Notes: generated by a model from the sequence alone, not told the origin. A stretch of 64,000 nucleotides of DNA from Rhodococcus globerulus NBRC 14531 (GCF_001894805.1 NZ_BCWX01000006.1:1-64000); one strand, 5' to 3'; positions 55,001 to 64,000 are shown, numbered from the stretch's first letter. Program-made: numbers and translations.

Positions 55001-55216
55001 GATCTCGGTGCCTGGTAGACCCTGTTGGAGGTGTTCGATTGTGCGGGCGATGATTCCGCGGGCCACCATCGATTTGCCGAGACCGGTTTCGTCTGCGACG
55101 AGGAAGTGGCGACTGGGATCAGGTTTGTAGAACTGCTCGAATACATGGTCAACGGTGTCTCGTTGAAAGTCGCGTAGTCCCGCAAGAACTGTCTCGGCAC
55201 GAAATTCCTGGTTCAT
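52073..55216 (-). CDS. SNF2/DEAD-like helicase of a candidate defence operon
   Basis: 1047 aa. Walker A DETGLGKS (42-49), Walker B IMDEFQRF (~265), LLLSATPYKPF (motif III) and, in the C-terminal half, ISTSAGQEGIDF and QRDGRVNRFRGH (motif VI). It is therefore a superfamily 2 helicase with a long inserted region. It is the last gene of a three-gene minus-strand operon (DUF6361, PLD, helicase); its ATG overlaps the PLD stop by 4 bp. Helicase plus PLD nuclease pairs occur in DISARM-like defence systems, but no DUF1998 gene is seen here. Its 3' end overlaps the convergent exonuclease-TerD gene by 25 bp. Confidence 0.87.
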   Translation of the reverse strand: MNQEFRAETVLAGLRDFQRDTVDHVFEQFYKPDPSRHFLVADETGLGKSMVARGIIARTIEHLQQGLPGTEINIVYICSNIDLARQNLERLNVTGNKDITHTSRLTLLATHNRRLDSERDNLRVPVNLVSLTPDTSFKTGQRTGRSDERQLLFLLLDREFQFSPTQCVAALTILQGSVASLDTFERDVAVFEKKFGDSIDASILEAFAATINAGEPSIADRLFDLMKRPIDDPDRDPAVTNLIADMRYELAHASVNSLAPDLVIMDEFQRFTELMDETTAAGDLARHLFGHHGTRVLLLSATPYKPFTEADESNTDHYSDFTKTINFLAEGSTLVKSSDIMTLLEQFRSAVVEDREATQTITDLRNLLLSLMCRVERPADSDSTMVREQLSTITGIELRELLGYAALRRLARELEAQFSVDYWKSVPYFINFMSNYQFGRKYAATASNDESRLLDISRIDTAAVRKFGAIEAGNARTRSFRDGTVDKGWEKLLWIPPSLPYLTPNGPFADPHLAQITKRLVFSSWSSTPPAVASVLSYHAEHRLMQGHSSIVPNDSGSLRAIGSPLEYSGSNPQMTTLALFWPMPHLAAMSDPLALARDHVDPVNTASFETTVAERLKSTIPHDRETSTATGAQHFYWSWPIHIDREHFDVFDFSSHDQGWLRNVLQSHHDSDAEATDEATNLDPFLTLAETTTTLTDGRIPPDLVEVTAKLAAHSPANCAWRSLKRLRIAPDVADGDIWGAAATIASGLRSTFNRWQSALLLRQLYPDLPYWRQVLQYCADGNLQAVLDEYLGQLTPTHESEPLDVDQLYVIANSAAEAMSLRVGQSLSHDPVDEADDIRFRTHLAVQYGGKSESDESLRPAHIRHAFNSPFWPFIVISTSAGQEGIDFHPWCHHVVHWNTPSNPVDFEQRDGRVNRFRGHAVRRNLVERHRISILGAHDVHPWTAAYVIPDEDLGGLVPDWIYSGSHKVIRELMPYELSIDGPRLEKSKAGVALYRLAFGQPRQEDLIELLQHRDVDAEAAAAMRLDLTPPFRERNRGQSSTSTP

Positions 55217-56979
55217 GAGTTTCTCCCGTTTAGAACGGTTGCGGCAGAGTGAATATCTGTCCAGAGTGCGGAGAATCCTGGAGGCAACAGGTCGCGACGT
55301 GCGTCGTCACGATGGAGGCGGCGAATGAAGCCGTCCATATCTGTCAGGACAGCCGGGGCTGTAGCTAGTGCCAGTAATAGTGCTTCGAGAATCCCCGGGA
55401 GCGGTCCGGATTGGGATCCTTGGCCGCGGACTATCTGGTCGAAGGTTTCGCCTGCGCTGTCCCCGCCATTGGAGATGGTGAGCATCAGGGCAATGAAGCG
55501 CAGGACATCCTCGGGTTTCTTGAGCTGTGATGCGAGGATTTCGTCGAGGCGCTCGTCGGGTTCGTCGATCAGATTGGCAACAACTACTGTTGAGCCGGTC
55601 AATCCGCCAGGTTCTGTGACACGAACTGCAAGGAACGGCATGACGTCGACCAGCGTCAGCCCCGGGCTGACGAAGTCGACTGGTTGGTCGGCCGTCATGG
55701 CTACTGCAGACCCGGGGCGAGTAGTGAGTTCAATCGTGGCTGTGAAACCACCGGGAAGTGGCATGGGCAAGGCAGTTTCAATCAGTAAGTCGAAGTATTC
55801 TCCAGCGGGTTGGACGGTCGCAGCAAACGGAGTCGACGCAATAGCTTGCAAGACCTTGTCGAGTTCGCGTCGAACGGCGTCGGCTTCATCGGGTTCCGCG
55901 CCGCCTGAGGCTTCGTACGGGCTGATGATGGATCCGAGCCCACTGCTCCCGAGCATGGCGTCGATTCCGAATTTCTTCTTAGCACCGGTCATTTCAACCA
56001 GAATCTCGACATTCTTGTTGAACGCCGCAGCGGTGGCATTGGCTGAACCTATGAAAAGTCTTGCCCAGTGGTTGTATTCAACGATGTACGCCTTGGCGTG
56101 CAATCCGCCTAGTACATTCGCCGAGTCTGATTCAGGATTAGGAATTCCAGCATCAGAGTTGAGTACGTACGACGCGTTGAACCACTTCAGAGTTTGCGGG
56201 CGGAGCTGTTCGAGGGCTTCCGCGCGGCTAATGACATCTGCGATTACACGTTCGCCCGGAATCGCAGTGTCGAAGCCGTCGTCGCCCAGGAATGGTGAAA
56301 TCGCGAGGTGCCGGGTGCCTTCGAAATTGGGCGATGGCTTGTGACCTGGTACACCGAACACGTGAAATTCGATATCCGAGAGTCCCTCGGGTGCGGTCCA
56401 TTCGGCATACCTGACGTCGTCGGCCAGCGTGTGCATGCGTCCGCGCCGAGTCGGCTCCAACGGCGAGATAGTGGCATCGTCGGCTAGGTATTGAAGCAAT
56501 GCCCTCAGCGGCTTGTTGGTCTTATTTCGTGCGCTACCCATAGTGCCGTCGAGTGCAACAACCATGTCCCAGGAATTGTCCCGCGTCAGGTTTCGGCTCT
56601 GAACGAGGAGCCGGAAACTGACAACTTCCTCGTCGTCGACGTACTTTGCCAACCAAATTTTCGGGTGAAAGAGAGTGCCTGGGCGACTGCGGACGGCATG
56701 CACTGCGGGCTCGAGGAAGGCCATCAGTGCATTGGTTCGCTCAGGAACTCGGATGTGTCCGGCCTGATGAAATATGTCGATAGTGTTGGCGCAGATACGA
56801 ATAGACGCAAGCATGGCAAGCGGATCGGTCGCATGGGACTGCGGAGCAAAAGCGAGTGCAGGTAACAGCGCGGACTGTAGATCAAGGGTGAACGTGGTCC
56901 CCATCAGATGGACGAGCTTTGAGCCGGCCGGTGGCCGAAGTTGATCCACCAGTGTGGCTCGTTCGTCAGGCGCCAGCAT
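55213..56979 (-). CDS. Phospholipase D-like (HKD) protein
   Basis: 588 aa with two HKD-type half-sites: FHPKIWLAK followed by LLVQSRNLT (residues ~104-132), and LHAKAYIVE followed by LFIGSANAT (~293-317). The usual Asp after HxK is replaced in both, which is typical of the nuclease-like PLD branch found in defence operons. It most likely cuts or binds nucleic acid rather than lipids. It overlaps the DUF6361 gene by 14 bp upstream and the helicase by 4 bp downstream, so the three genes are translationally coupled. Confidence 0.88.
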   Translation of the reverse strand: MLAPDERATLVDQLRPPAGSKLVHLMGTTFTLDLQSALLPALAFAPQSHATDPLAMLASIRICANTIDIFHQAGHIRVPERTNALMAFLEPAVHAVRSRPGTLFHPKIWLAKYVDDEEVVSFRLLVQSRNLTRDNSWDMVVALDGTMGSARNKTNKPLRALLQYLADDATISPLEPTRRGRMHTLADDVRYAEWTAPEGLSDIEFHVFGVPGHKPSPNFEGTRHLAISPFLGDDGFDTAIPGERVIADVISRAEALEQLRPQTLKWFNASYVLNSDAGIPNPESDSANVLGGLHAKAYIVEYNHWARLFIGSANATAAAFNKNVEILVEMTGAKKKFGIDAMLGSSGLGSIISPYEASGGAEPDEADAVRRELDKVLQAIASTPFAATVQPAGEYFDLLIETALPMPLPGGFTATIELTTRPGSAVAMTADQPVDFVSPGLTLVDVMPFLAVRVTEPGGLTGSTVVVANLIDEPDERLDEILASQLKKPEDVLRFIALMLTISNGGDSAGETFDQIVRGQGSQSGPLPGILEALLLALATAPAVLTDMDGFIRRLHRDDARRDLLPPGFSALWTDIHSAATVLNGRNS

Positions 56980-58144
56980 GGTTCAGTCCTTCGGAGATGT
57001 CGCTCAGTATTTGTGATGCTTGTGGCCAACGGAATTGGAGTCGACCGGCGCCGGACGCGCCTTGCCAGAGTCGTAGTTGCTTCTCGTTTGTCAGACGTGA
57101 CTGCGCGCCCTTGTTCTGAAACTCACGATCGCCGATGAGTCTTCGCAGCTCGACGGAATCCGTCGGCGCTCCCGCCCCGAGGGCATTGACGCCGTCGATC
57201 CAGGTTTCGACGAACTGTTGAGTTCGCGATGGTATCGCCGGGAACCTGCGCCACAGGCGCGACCGATCCCAGGTTGGTACGAGAGGATGATTCCAGTACC
57301 GCGCGCTCCACTGCTCGAGTTCTTCTCGGTAATGCTGGGCGGGCGCCTCTACACTCGTCAGCTCATGGCGCTCGTACGCTTCGCCAACCATAAAGTTGTA
57401 GAGCAGTGCCGCGCCGTGCAGCGCAAGGGAGAACAGCTCGGTGTCTTCGACCAGGTCACGAAGTTTCTGCGGTGCTGCATCCAGATCGAGATCCCAGAGG
57501 TTATGGACGTCGAGGTCGGCCATCGTCGGTTGGCTCAGCAGGTGCGCGAGCAATGAACCTTCGCAGGTCACGACCATTCGCTCGCGAAGCCAGTTCGCCT
57601 CCGCCGCAGAAAGATCGAATCCTTGCTCTGTCACGTCCGTCGGGAACGATTCGGGTGGGGGGAGTGTCGACCACGGTAAGCCGTCGCGTATCTCGTCGTC
57701 GTTTGAGGCAGCCTTCCGTGTTTGCGGCAGGTGCTGTGGGCGGGTGTCTTGGCGCAGGATCTTGTAGGTCTGCAGTGCATTCCAGTAGATCGTGGAGGGG
57801 AGTACCCGCACAGCTGCGCCGGCGACGCGTCCAATCAGGCCTTGGGTGTGGCCAGCTTCTCGAAGGGCGAGCAGTATCTCTCGTTGTTCGCGGTCTGCAG
57901 CCTTCACCAGCGCTGCACCCGACTTGCCCAGCGCTGCTCGTTGGAACGTCCACGGAATGAGCACGAGGTAGCGTGCCCGTGTCTGGACCGTGGAGATCCC
58001 GGGGAACAAGAGGTCTGCGAGTCCGTCCCTGATCTGGCCGATTCCGAGATTGTCGAGAGTTCCAGGTTCGCTGAATAGCGCAACCAGCTCGCGCATTCGT
58101 CGTTCTTCTTCAGAGGACGTATCAAGCCAGGCGATTAAGGACAT
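56966..58144 (-). CDS. DUF6361 family protein
   Basis: 392 aa. The N-terminus matches DUF6361 closely: IAWLDTSSEEERRMRELVAL, GIGQIRDGLADLLFPG, STVQTRARYLVLIPW. No catalytic motif is evident. DUF6361 is repeatedly found with PLD and helicase genes in bacterial genomes, and its function is unknown; context suggests a recognition or regulatory subunit. It is the first gene of the operon, divergent from the large helicase gene at 58424, and its 3' end overlaps the PLD gene by 14 bp. Confidence 0.85.
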   Translation of the reverse strand: MSLIAWLDTSSEEERRMRELVALFSEPGTLDNLGIGQIRDGLADLLFPGISTVQTRARYLVLIPWTFQRAALGKSGAALVKAADREQREILLALREAGHTQGLIGRVAGAAVRVLPSTIYWNALQTYKILRQDTRPQHLPQTRKAASNDDEIRDGLPWSTLPPPESFPTDVTEQGFDLSAAEANWLRERMVVTCEGSLLAHLLSQPTMADLDVHNLWDLDLDAAPQKLRDLVEDTELFSLALHGAALLYNFMVGEAYERHELTSVEAPAQHYREELEQWSARYWNHPLVPTWDRSRLWRRFPAIPSRTQQFVETWIDGVNALGAGAPTDSVELRRLIGDREFQNKGAQSRLTNEKQLRLWQGASGAGRLQFRWPQASQILSDISEGLNHAGA

Positions 58145-58423
58145 GGGTAATGCACGGCTGCTTTCACTTCAGTGGCGACACGGGACGATTGCTGTCAGGT
58201 TACTGCAGGTGTACCGCGTATGAAGCATCGTGCTTTCGGTTTAGGTTCTTCTACAAAGCATGAATGATTGACGATGCGTTCGACGGGCAGGACTAGTGCA
58301 CGGTTCGCTAACGCGCATTTGATGAGGTGCACCTATTTCACGCTGGGCGGTGGGTGTCCTGGAAGATGATGTCGACATAGCTGTCTAGAGTTGGTTTCGA
58401 TTTTGCTATCGAAGGGGACAAAT
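58145..58423. promoter_or_regulatory. Divergent promoter region between the defence-like operons
   Basis: 279 bp between the divergent DUF6361 and DUF4011-helicase starts. It is AT-richer than its surroundings, with several TA-rich hexamers, but no single promoter can be pinned down. No gene is supported in it. Confidence 0.5.
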
Positions 58424-61400
58424 ATGGCGTACGAGTCAAATGATGAACAGTCTGACATCGACGGGAGCGAATTGCCCGCCGATGTGGCCGTTCGGCTCGA
58501 TCGTCAGCTTGTGTCCTGGCGAGAGAAGCTTCTCGCACTTGATCGGCGTCAGCGATTGCTCTATTTCAAGCACACGAAGAGCGCATCTCTCGAGATTCTG
58601 CTGGGAGGGACCGAGGGACTTCTCGAGATGGTCACCGCCGGTGACGTGCCTGTCAGACCTCAGCCCGAAACTGGTGAGGCCGTACCAGCACGGTCGATCG
58701 TCGTGAGTAACAAAACGAGTGACACTCTGAAGACAGCGCTTAGTCGACTCGACCAGCAGTCTCAGCAGTCGTATGCCGACAGAGGCGTTTGGACCCTGCA
58801 TTTGGGTCTCGGGATGCTTCGTTGGAAAGACGCAGGCGACGATGCTCTGGTCGAGAGTCCAATCCTCATGGTCCCGGTGCAGCTCAAGCGGACAGGTGCA
58901 GACTCACCGTATGTCCTCTTCCGCGCTGAGGACGATATTACGGTCAACCCGGCTCTCAAGCTGAAGATGGAGGAGTATGGGGTCACGTTGCCTGACGTGG
59001 ATCCTGATTCGCCGGACGTTGGTGCTCTGACGTCGGAGATCGCCCGAGCGATCCAAGGGCGTGAGGGTTGGTCCACAGTTGATCGTGCGGTGTGCTCGAG
59101 TTTCACATTCCATAAGGAAGCCATTTATCGAGACCTTCTTGCGAATTCAGAAGCAGTTGCAGCGCATCCGATGGTGCAGCTCCTAGCAGTCGGCCCCGAC
59201 GCACCGTCGGCGGGAGAATTTGCATTCGATCCGACTCCAATCGAACGCTTGGACCAAGTATTTCCGCCTGAACAAATGTTCAGCATTCTGGATGCAGATT
59301 CCAGTCAGCGTCGTTGCATCCTCGCTGCCACTGACGGGCAAAGTTTCGTCATGGATGGGCCTCCCGGTACGGGAAAGAGCCAAACTATTGCCAACATGAT
59401 CGCCGAGTTGATCGCGCTAGGAAAGACGGTGCTTTTCGTCAGTGAAAAGGCCGCGGCTCTCGACGTAGTTCGGGATCGGTTGAAAGGCGCAGGCCTGCAG
59501 CAGTTCCTTCTCGAATTGCACAGCCATGCTGCCACCCGAAAGCAAGTGGTGCAGGAGCTCGCCACGACGCTGACAACTCGGGTATCTGCTCATCGAACAT
59601 TTTCCGGAGGTGACGAGGGCCGCCTCGTCGGAATTCGCGAAGAACTGACCGGATATACCGAGGCTCTGAACGAAACGCGCTCGCCGCTCGGGTTATCTGT
59701 GTTTGAAGTGCTGGGGCGGCTCGAACAGCTTTCTGACCATGTCGATGCATCGGCAGATCGGGGTATTAGCTGGAGCAGCCTAGATGCACGTGCACTGTCC
59801 CAACTTGGTGAGGTTGCCACGAGACTTGGCAACCTATGGCATGTCTCCGAACGTGGCGATGATTTCCTGTGGCGAGGGTTGTCTCGGCGGGATCTCGGCG
59901 CCCCTGAGGCTCGCGAACTCAAACGGGTTGCTACGCGTGCAGCTGAGACGGCGAGTGCCCTAGCGGTAAGGCTTGACACCGTGGATACTGCCACCGGCCT
60001 GAGATTGACCCGGAACTTGGATGGAGTGAGGAAGCGGTCGGCTTTGTTGGCGTTGCTTGAGGGCTCGTATGCGGTTCCAGCTGAGTGGTTTTCACGCCTT
60101 TCCTTGCAGCCGGTTCGCGTTCGGTTGTCTGAGGCAAAGGCAGCTGTCGAGAATATCGTTTCAAAGTCGAACGAACTCGATCGCGTGGTTGGACCGAGAT
60201 GGAATGAGCTGGACGAGGCTCATTTGTTGGTTCTCGAGAACGGCCTCAAAGACTCACTTCTCGACGGTCGGATGGGTCCGACTGCGATTGAAGCTCTGGA
60301 GCGACAGCTAGCTGAGGTACCGGTACAACTTGCAGCAATACAGGACGACGCAATCCAGCTGGCTGCGCTCCTAGGCGTTCCATCTGCAGGACTTACCACT
60401 GCCCGCGCGGCTGAACTCGCAGAACTCGCCTCCTTGGGTGGCGTTGTAGAACGCCCAGAAGGGCATTGGCTTAATGCGGCGTTGCAGAGTCAAGTTGCAG
60501 AGTCGATCCTCGCCATGGACAAGATGGTGGATCACGCGAGGCGCCGCCAGGAGGCCATGCGCGAATACTTCACTCCCGCTGCGCTCGAACAGGATCTAGG
60601 TGCACTGGCAGTTCGATTCCGAGATGTGTACAAGGGGTTTGGAAAGTTCTCCAAGGCAGCTCGGGCCGACAAGAAATCCCTTAGAGACGTAACGGTGTCC
60701 GGCAAGTTGGACAAGGCTCTCGTCGCGCGCTTGGAGGAGGCCGCGAGCTGGCAACAGGCTGTACAAGAGCTTGGTGCTGGTGAGCAGTCTCACGCACCAC
60801 GGTTGGGTAGTGCCTATCAAGGCTTGTCAACAGATTTCGACAGTCTGCGAGTTGCGCTGGGAAATGCGCGGCGTGCCGCGACTCTCGCCGGTATTGAGGT
60901 AGATCCGGATCGGCTGGCTAAGCAGCTGGCGAGTGGTGGCGAACCGGACCCCGCGTTGATTCTGATTGCCGACCGACTGAAGGCGGCGTTGATCCAGTGG
61001 GGCCGGACCGTTGCGGCATTGTCTGGCCACCTTGAGGATTCGGCCGCACACTCCAGACCAATGGAGAGCATTAGTCAGTGGGCAATCGCCGGTGTAGCTC
61101 GACTGACCCCGGTACGCAATGCCCTAGTGCACGTTTCCACAATTGCACAGCGGGAAGTTGGATTGCATGAAGGCGTCTCGCTGATCGCAGCCGCGCGGAG
61201 CGTGCGAATTAGCCTCGCGGACCTTGAATCGGACGCCGCAGCGGATCCTGCGCTTTTCGGAGATATAGACCTCGATCTCTCTACCGACTTCGAACTAGTT
61301 GAGCAGCAGCTAGATTGGGCAGAGGCTGTGCGTCGTTCCGTTGGGGTTCCGATTTCTGTTGGGGTTGCGAAGAGACTGGAGTACGTGACGGTTCCGGCCA

Positions 61401-63901
61401 GTGAACTAACTGGCGTTGCCACGAAGTGGGAACAGGTCAGCGCGGAGCTGGTTTCGCATTTCTCCACCGGACGTAGCGCCGAGTTGGAGGTCGATCTGCT
61501 CGAGGATGTCGACGGAGCTGCGGAGCTACTGGCAGATATGGAAAGCACCGCGATTCCCGATATCGAGAACTGGTGCAACTATTTGCGAGATCGCGAATGG
61601 ATGCAGGAGAAGGGTTTCGGAAACGTTCTTGCCGAACTCGAGAAGAGTCCCAGATCACCCGAGATTGTCGCGCATTCGCTCGAGTACGCGGCGTTGGAAG
61701 TTTGGGTGGACGAGGTTGTCCGAAGTGACAGCCGATTGGCTGGCTATCAGGCCGAAAATCGAGATGCCTTGGTTGCAGGCTTCAAGAGCCTCGATCAAAC
61801 CCAGGTGCACGATGCCCACGCGAGGGTTATTGAGATGTGCAACGCACGGGCGCCGCGTTCCATCATTGGTCGACCGGCGCAGGTAATTATTCGCGAGGCC
61901 CAGAAGAAGACTCGACACAAGCCGGTTCGACAGCTACTGGAGGAGTCAGGTTCCCTCGTACAGGAACTTAAGCCCTGCTTCATGATGAGTCCGCTGTCCG
62001 TCTCGCAGTACCTTCCGACGGGAATCAAGTTCGATGTGGTGATCTTTGACGAGGCGTCGCAGGTGCTCCCTTCGGACGCCGTCAACTGTGTATACCGCGG
62101 TAATCAATTGATCGTTGCAGGGGATCAGAAGCAGCTACCGCCCACGAGTTTCTTCTCGGTTAGTGATGACGCTGCGGGCGAAGACGAAGATGATGAGATT
62201 GATGTGTTCGAGTCGGTTCTTGATATCGCCAAGGGCGCCGGTGGGCTGACGTCTCTGCCATTGAACTGGCACTATCGCAGCCGTCACGAAGATCTCATCA
62301 CCTATTCGAATTATCGCTTCTACGGCGGAAGCCTGCACACATTTCCGGGCGCTGTGTTCGACGCCCCAAATCTGGGCGTTGAGCTGGTCCCTGTCAAAGG
62401 TACGTATCGCCGTGGAACAACGAGGGATAATCCCGTCGAGGCCGCCAAAGTTGTTGAGCGCGTGCTCTATTTCGCTCAGTCCTTTCCATCGGAGTCGATC
62501 GGCGTGGTGACGTTCTCGTCTGCGCAAGCTGATGCGGTAACAGCGGAGTTGGAACTACAGTCGGCGGCACATCCGGTCCTGGCAGGCCTGCTCAGTGACC
62601 ACGATCGACTGGACGGATTCTTCGTCAAAAGCCTTGAGAATGTGCAGGGTGATGAACGCGACATCATCATCTTCTCCCTCGGATATGGGCCTGACGAGAA
62701 CGGGAAGTTCACGATGAACTTCGGCCCACTCAACAGGGAGGGCGGCTGGCGCAGACTCAATGTCGCAATTACCCGCGCAAGAAAACGTGTGGAGGTCGTA
62801 TCCTCGTTCCGTGCATCCGAGATGTCCGCGACGGTTAACGAGGGCCTACGCCACTTGAGGAACTACCTAGACTTCGCGGAACGTGGGCAAAAGGCGCTGG
62901 CACTTGATCTGGACGAGGGCGATGGTGATGTGGAAAGCGTTTTCGAAGAACAAGTTATCAATGTCATTCGAGGTTGGGGGTACGACGTAGTACCTCAGGT
63001 CGGTGTTGCGGGCTACCGGATCGACATGGCCGTGCGGCACCCCGACCGTCCTGGTCAGTATGTGATCGGTATCGAATGTGATGGTGCGGCTTATCATTCG
63101 GCAAAGACAGCCCGCGATCGAGATCGCCTTCGTGAATCGGTTCTCCGCAATCTCGGTTGGGAGCTGCACCGAATCTGGGGGCTGAGCTGGTGGCGTGATC
63201 GCGAGGTACAGGAGAAGCGACTGCGAGAGGCGATCGAGGTCGCGATAGCTGAGAGCGATCGTCCGATAGCCCCAACGGCAATTCCGGAGATGGTTGCCCC
63301 ACCAATTGCGGTCGAGGAAGTGGATTTTGATATCCGGCCGGATTGGGCAACGGAATACACGATGGTAGGTACACCGAGGTGCCTCAGGCGCGATCCCAAA
63401 ACTCTTGAGGGGCAGCAGGATCTACGAGCGTACTTCGTTCAAGTTGTCGAGGCCGAGGCGCCGGTTCACCGCGACGTACTCTATGAGCGCTTCAAGCAGG
63501 CGTGGGGAATTCAGCGGCTCGGCGCCGTCGCGAAGCGAAGTGCTGAGAATGCGCTCGCTGCAGCCAACATCAAGGGGCGTTCGGTTTCGCCGATGAGTGA
63601 CGGCGTATGCCGATTGCCGGATCATGCATTGTCTGTAGTACGGATACCGGGTGCTGATCAACCGCCCCGTAAGTTGGTACACATCCCGGAGGAGGAACTC
63701 GACCTCGCTGTCACACGCTTGATCGAGGATGCGCGCTTGCTGGACGGAGACACTCTCGCGCAGCAGGTATCCAAGTTGTTCGGCTGGCAGCGTGCAACGG
63801 AAGAAAACCGTTCGGTGACAGAGCTTTCCGTTGACCGATTGATCGGACGTGGTGAAGTGGAGCGTGTTCGCGGAGGCGAACTGGCTTTGGTGACGGAATA
63901 A
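58424..63901 (+). CDS. DUF4011 - superfamily I helicase - Vsr-like endonuclease - DUF3320 protein (Hhe-type)
   Basis: 1825 aa. The N-terminal DUF4011 region is SWREKLLALDRRQRLLYF. Superfamily I helicase motifs: Walker A GPPGTGKS (~311), followed by TVLFVSEKAAALDVV, Walker B FDEASQ (~1208), GDQKQLPPTSFF, and C-terminal NVQGDERD, GGWRRLNVAITRARKRVE. A Vsr/MTES_1575-type endonuclease at ~1505-1600 has IECDGAAYHSAKTARDRDRL and LGWELHRIWGLSWW. A DUF3320-like end follows. About 890 residues lie between Walker A and B, an unusually large helical insert. Such proteins are regarded as single-gene anti-phage candidates. ATG 58424 has AAGGGGAC upstream. The 99 bp after the stop hold no supported feature. 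Confidence 0.92.
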   Translation: MAYESNDEQSDIDGSELPADVAVRLDRQLVSWREKLLALDRRQRLLYFKHTKSASLEILLGGTEGLLEMVTAGDVPVRPQPETGEAVPARSIVVSNKTSDTLKTALSRLDQQSQQSYADRGVWTLHLGLGMLRWKDAGDDALVESPILMVPVQLKRTGADSPYVLFRAEDDITVNPALKLKMEEYGVTLPDVDPDSPDVGALTSEIARAIQGREGWSTVDRAVCSSFTFHKEAIYRDLLANSEAVAAHPMVQLLAVGPDAPSAGEFAFDPTPIERLDQVFPPEQMFSILDADSSQRRCILAATDGQSFVMDGPPGTGKSQTIANMIAELIALGKTVLFVSEKAAALDVVRDRLKGAGLQQFLLELHSHAATRKQVVQELATTLTTRVSAHRTFSGGDEGRLVGIREELTGYTEALNETRSPLGLSVFEVLGRLEQLSDHVDASADRGISWSSLDARALSQLGEVATRLGNLWHVSERGDDFLWRGLSRRDLGAPEARELKRVATRAAETASALAVRLDTVDTATGLRLTRNLDGVRKRSALLALLEGSYAVPAEWFSRLSLQPVRVRLSEAKAAVENIVSKSNELDRVVGPRWNELDEAHLLVLENGLKDSLLDGRMGPTAIEALERQLAEVPVQLAAIQDDAIQLAALLGVPSAGLTTARAAELAELASLGGVVERPEGHWLNAALQSQVAESILAMDKMVDHARRRQEAMREYFTPAALEQDLGALAVRFRDVYKGFGKFSKAARADKKSLRDVTVSGKLDKALVARLEEAASWQQAVQELGAGEQSHAPRLGSAYQGLSTDFDSLRVALGNARRAATLAGIEVDPDRLAKQLASGGEPDPALILIADRLKAALIQWGRTVAALSGHLEDSAAHSRPMESISQWAIAGVARLTPVRNALVHVSTIAQREVGLHEGVSLIAAARSVRISLADLESDAAADPALFGDIDLDLSTDFELVEQQLDWAEAVRRSVGVPISVGVAKRLEYVTVPASELTGVATKWEQVSAELVSHFSTGRSAELEVDLLEDVDGAAELLADMESTAIPDIENWCNYLRDREWMQEKGFGNVLAELEKSPRSPEIVAHSLEYAALEVWVDEVVRSDSRLAGYQAENRDALVAGFKSLDQTQVHDAHARVIEMCNARAPRSIIGRPAQVIIREAQKKTRHKPVRQLLEESGSLVQELKPCFMMSPLSVSQYLPTGIKFDVVIFDEASQVLPSDAVNCVYRGNQLIVAGDQKQLPPTSFFSVSDDAAGEDEDDEIDVFESVLDIAKGAGGLTSLPLNWHYRSRHEDLITYSNYRFYGGSLHTFPGAVFDAPNLGVELVPVKGTYRRGTTRDNPVEAAKVVERVLYFAQSFPSESIGVVTFSSAQADAVTAELELQSAAHPVLAGLLSDHDRLDGFFVKSLENVQGDERDIIIFSLGYGPDENGKFTMNFGPLNREGGWRRLNVAITRARKRVEVVSSFRASEMSATVNEGLRHLRNYLDFAERGQKALALDLDEGDGDVESVFEEQVINVIRGWGYDVVPQVGVAGYRIDMAVRHPDRPGQYVIGIECDGAAYHSAKTARDRDRLRESVLRNLGWELHRIWGLSWWRDREVQEKRLREAIEVAIAESDRPIAPTAIPEMVAPPIAVEEVDFDIRPDWATEYTMVGTPRCLRRDPKTLEGQQDLRAYFVQVVEAEAPVHRDVLYERFKQAWGIQRLGAVAKRSAENALAAANIKGRSVSPMSDGVCRLPDHALSVVRIPGADQPPRKLVHIPEEELDLAVTRLIEDARLLDGDTLAQQVSKLFGWQRATEENRSVTELSVDRLIGRGEVERVRGGELALVTE

Positions 63902-64000
63902 GGATTCCGCCCTGCTTGATAGTTCCGCTGGCAGCTTGTCGGTTGTCTATGCACTTCTGCTAGCTTTTGATTGCACAAGGTCGAAATTCTCATGAACGAG

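Noticed and set aside
52073-58144. Classification as a complete DISARM system
   Set aside because: There is no DUF1998 (DrmB) gene or DNA methyltransferase in the window; only the helicase plus PLD resemblance holds.

Overview
The window comes from a high-GC, mycolic-acid-containing actinobacterium, most likely Rhodococcus or a close relative. Evidence: two antigen-85-type mycolyltransferases, a cyclic-nucleotide phosphodiesterase next to a Stealth-family phosphotransferase (the Rv0805/cpsY pair of mycobacteria), an actinobacterial cysteine leader peptide, a SAM-IV-type riboswitch, and frequent GTG/TTG starts. I saw no rRNA, tRNA, CRISPR array, transposase or phage structural gene.

Layout. 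(1) 1-12208, mixed genes: a pRiA4b ORF-3-type protein, a canonical TerD protein, a SWIM-SNF2 helicase, two tandem mycolyltransferases, a dicarboxylate/amino-acid symporter behind a cysteine leader peptide (so probably a cystine importer), the phosphodiesterase and cpsY. (2) 12642-35109, one plus-strand block of 13 genes, most joined by 4-bp or 1-bp stop/start overlaps: two vWA proteins, a tubulin-like GTPase, a Zn-ribbon P-loop GTPase, a GAP1-type protein, a GAP1-middle/TerD fusion, an Fn3-like protein, several membrane proteins including a DUF4407 coiled-coil protein, and a degenerate kinase-like protein. It looks like a single machine at the membrane and is the most interesting part of the window. 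(3) 35272-45410, sulfur scavenging: a SAM-type riboswitch, two FMN-dependent monooxygenases, a small secreted protein, a SnoaL-like protein, a complete oligopeptide/glutathione-type ABC importer and a TauD-type dioxygenase. (4) 45462-48807: a multi-Cys-pair protein, an MBL-fold hydrolase and a third luciferase-like oxidoreductase. (5) 49224-63901, a nuclease/helicase island resembling a defence island: a winged-helix PD-(D/E)XK candidate, an exonuclease-BRCT-BRCT-TerD fusion, a DUF6361/PLD/helicase operon, and a 1825-aa DUF4011-helicase-Vsr-DUF3320 protein.

TerD domains link three regions: a canonical copy at 1674-2249 and two divergent fused copies, one inside the large operon and one on the exonuclease. 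This fits proposals that TerD systems couple membrane-associated sensing to nucleic-acid processing. All functions are inferred from motifs and gene context; no database search was run.
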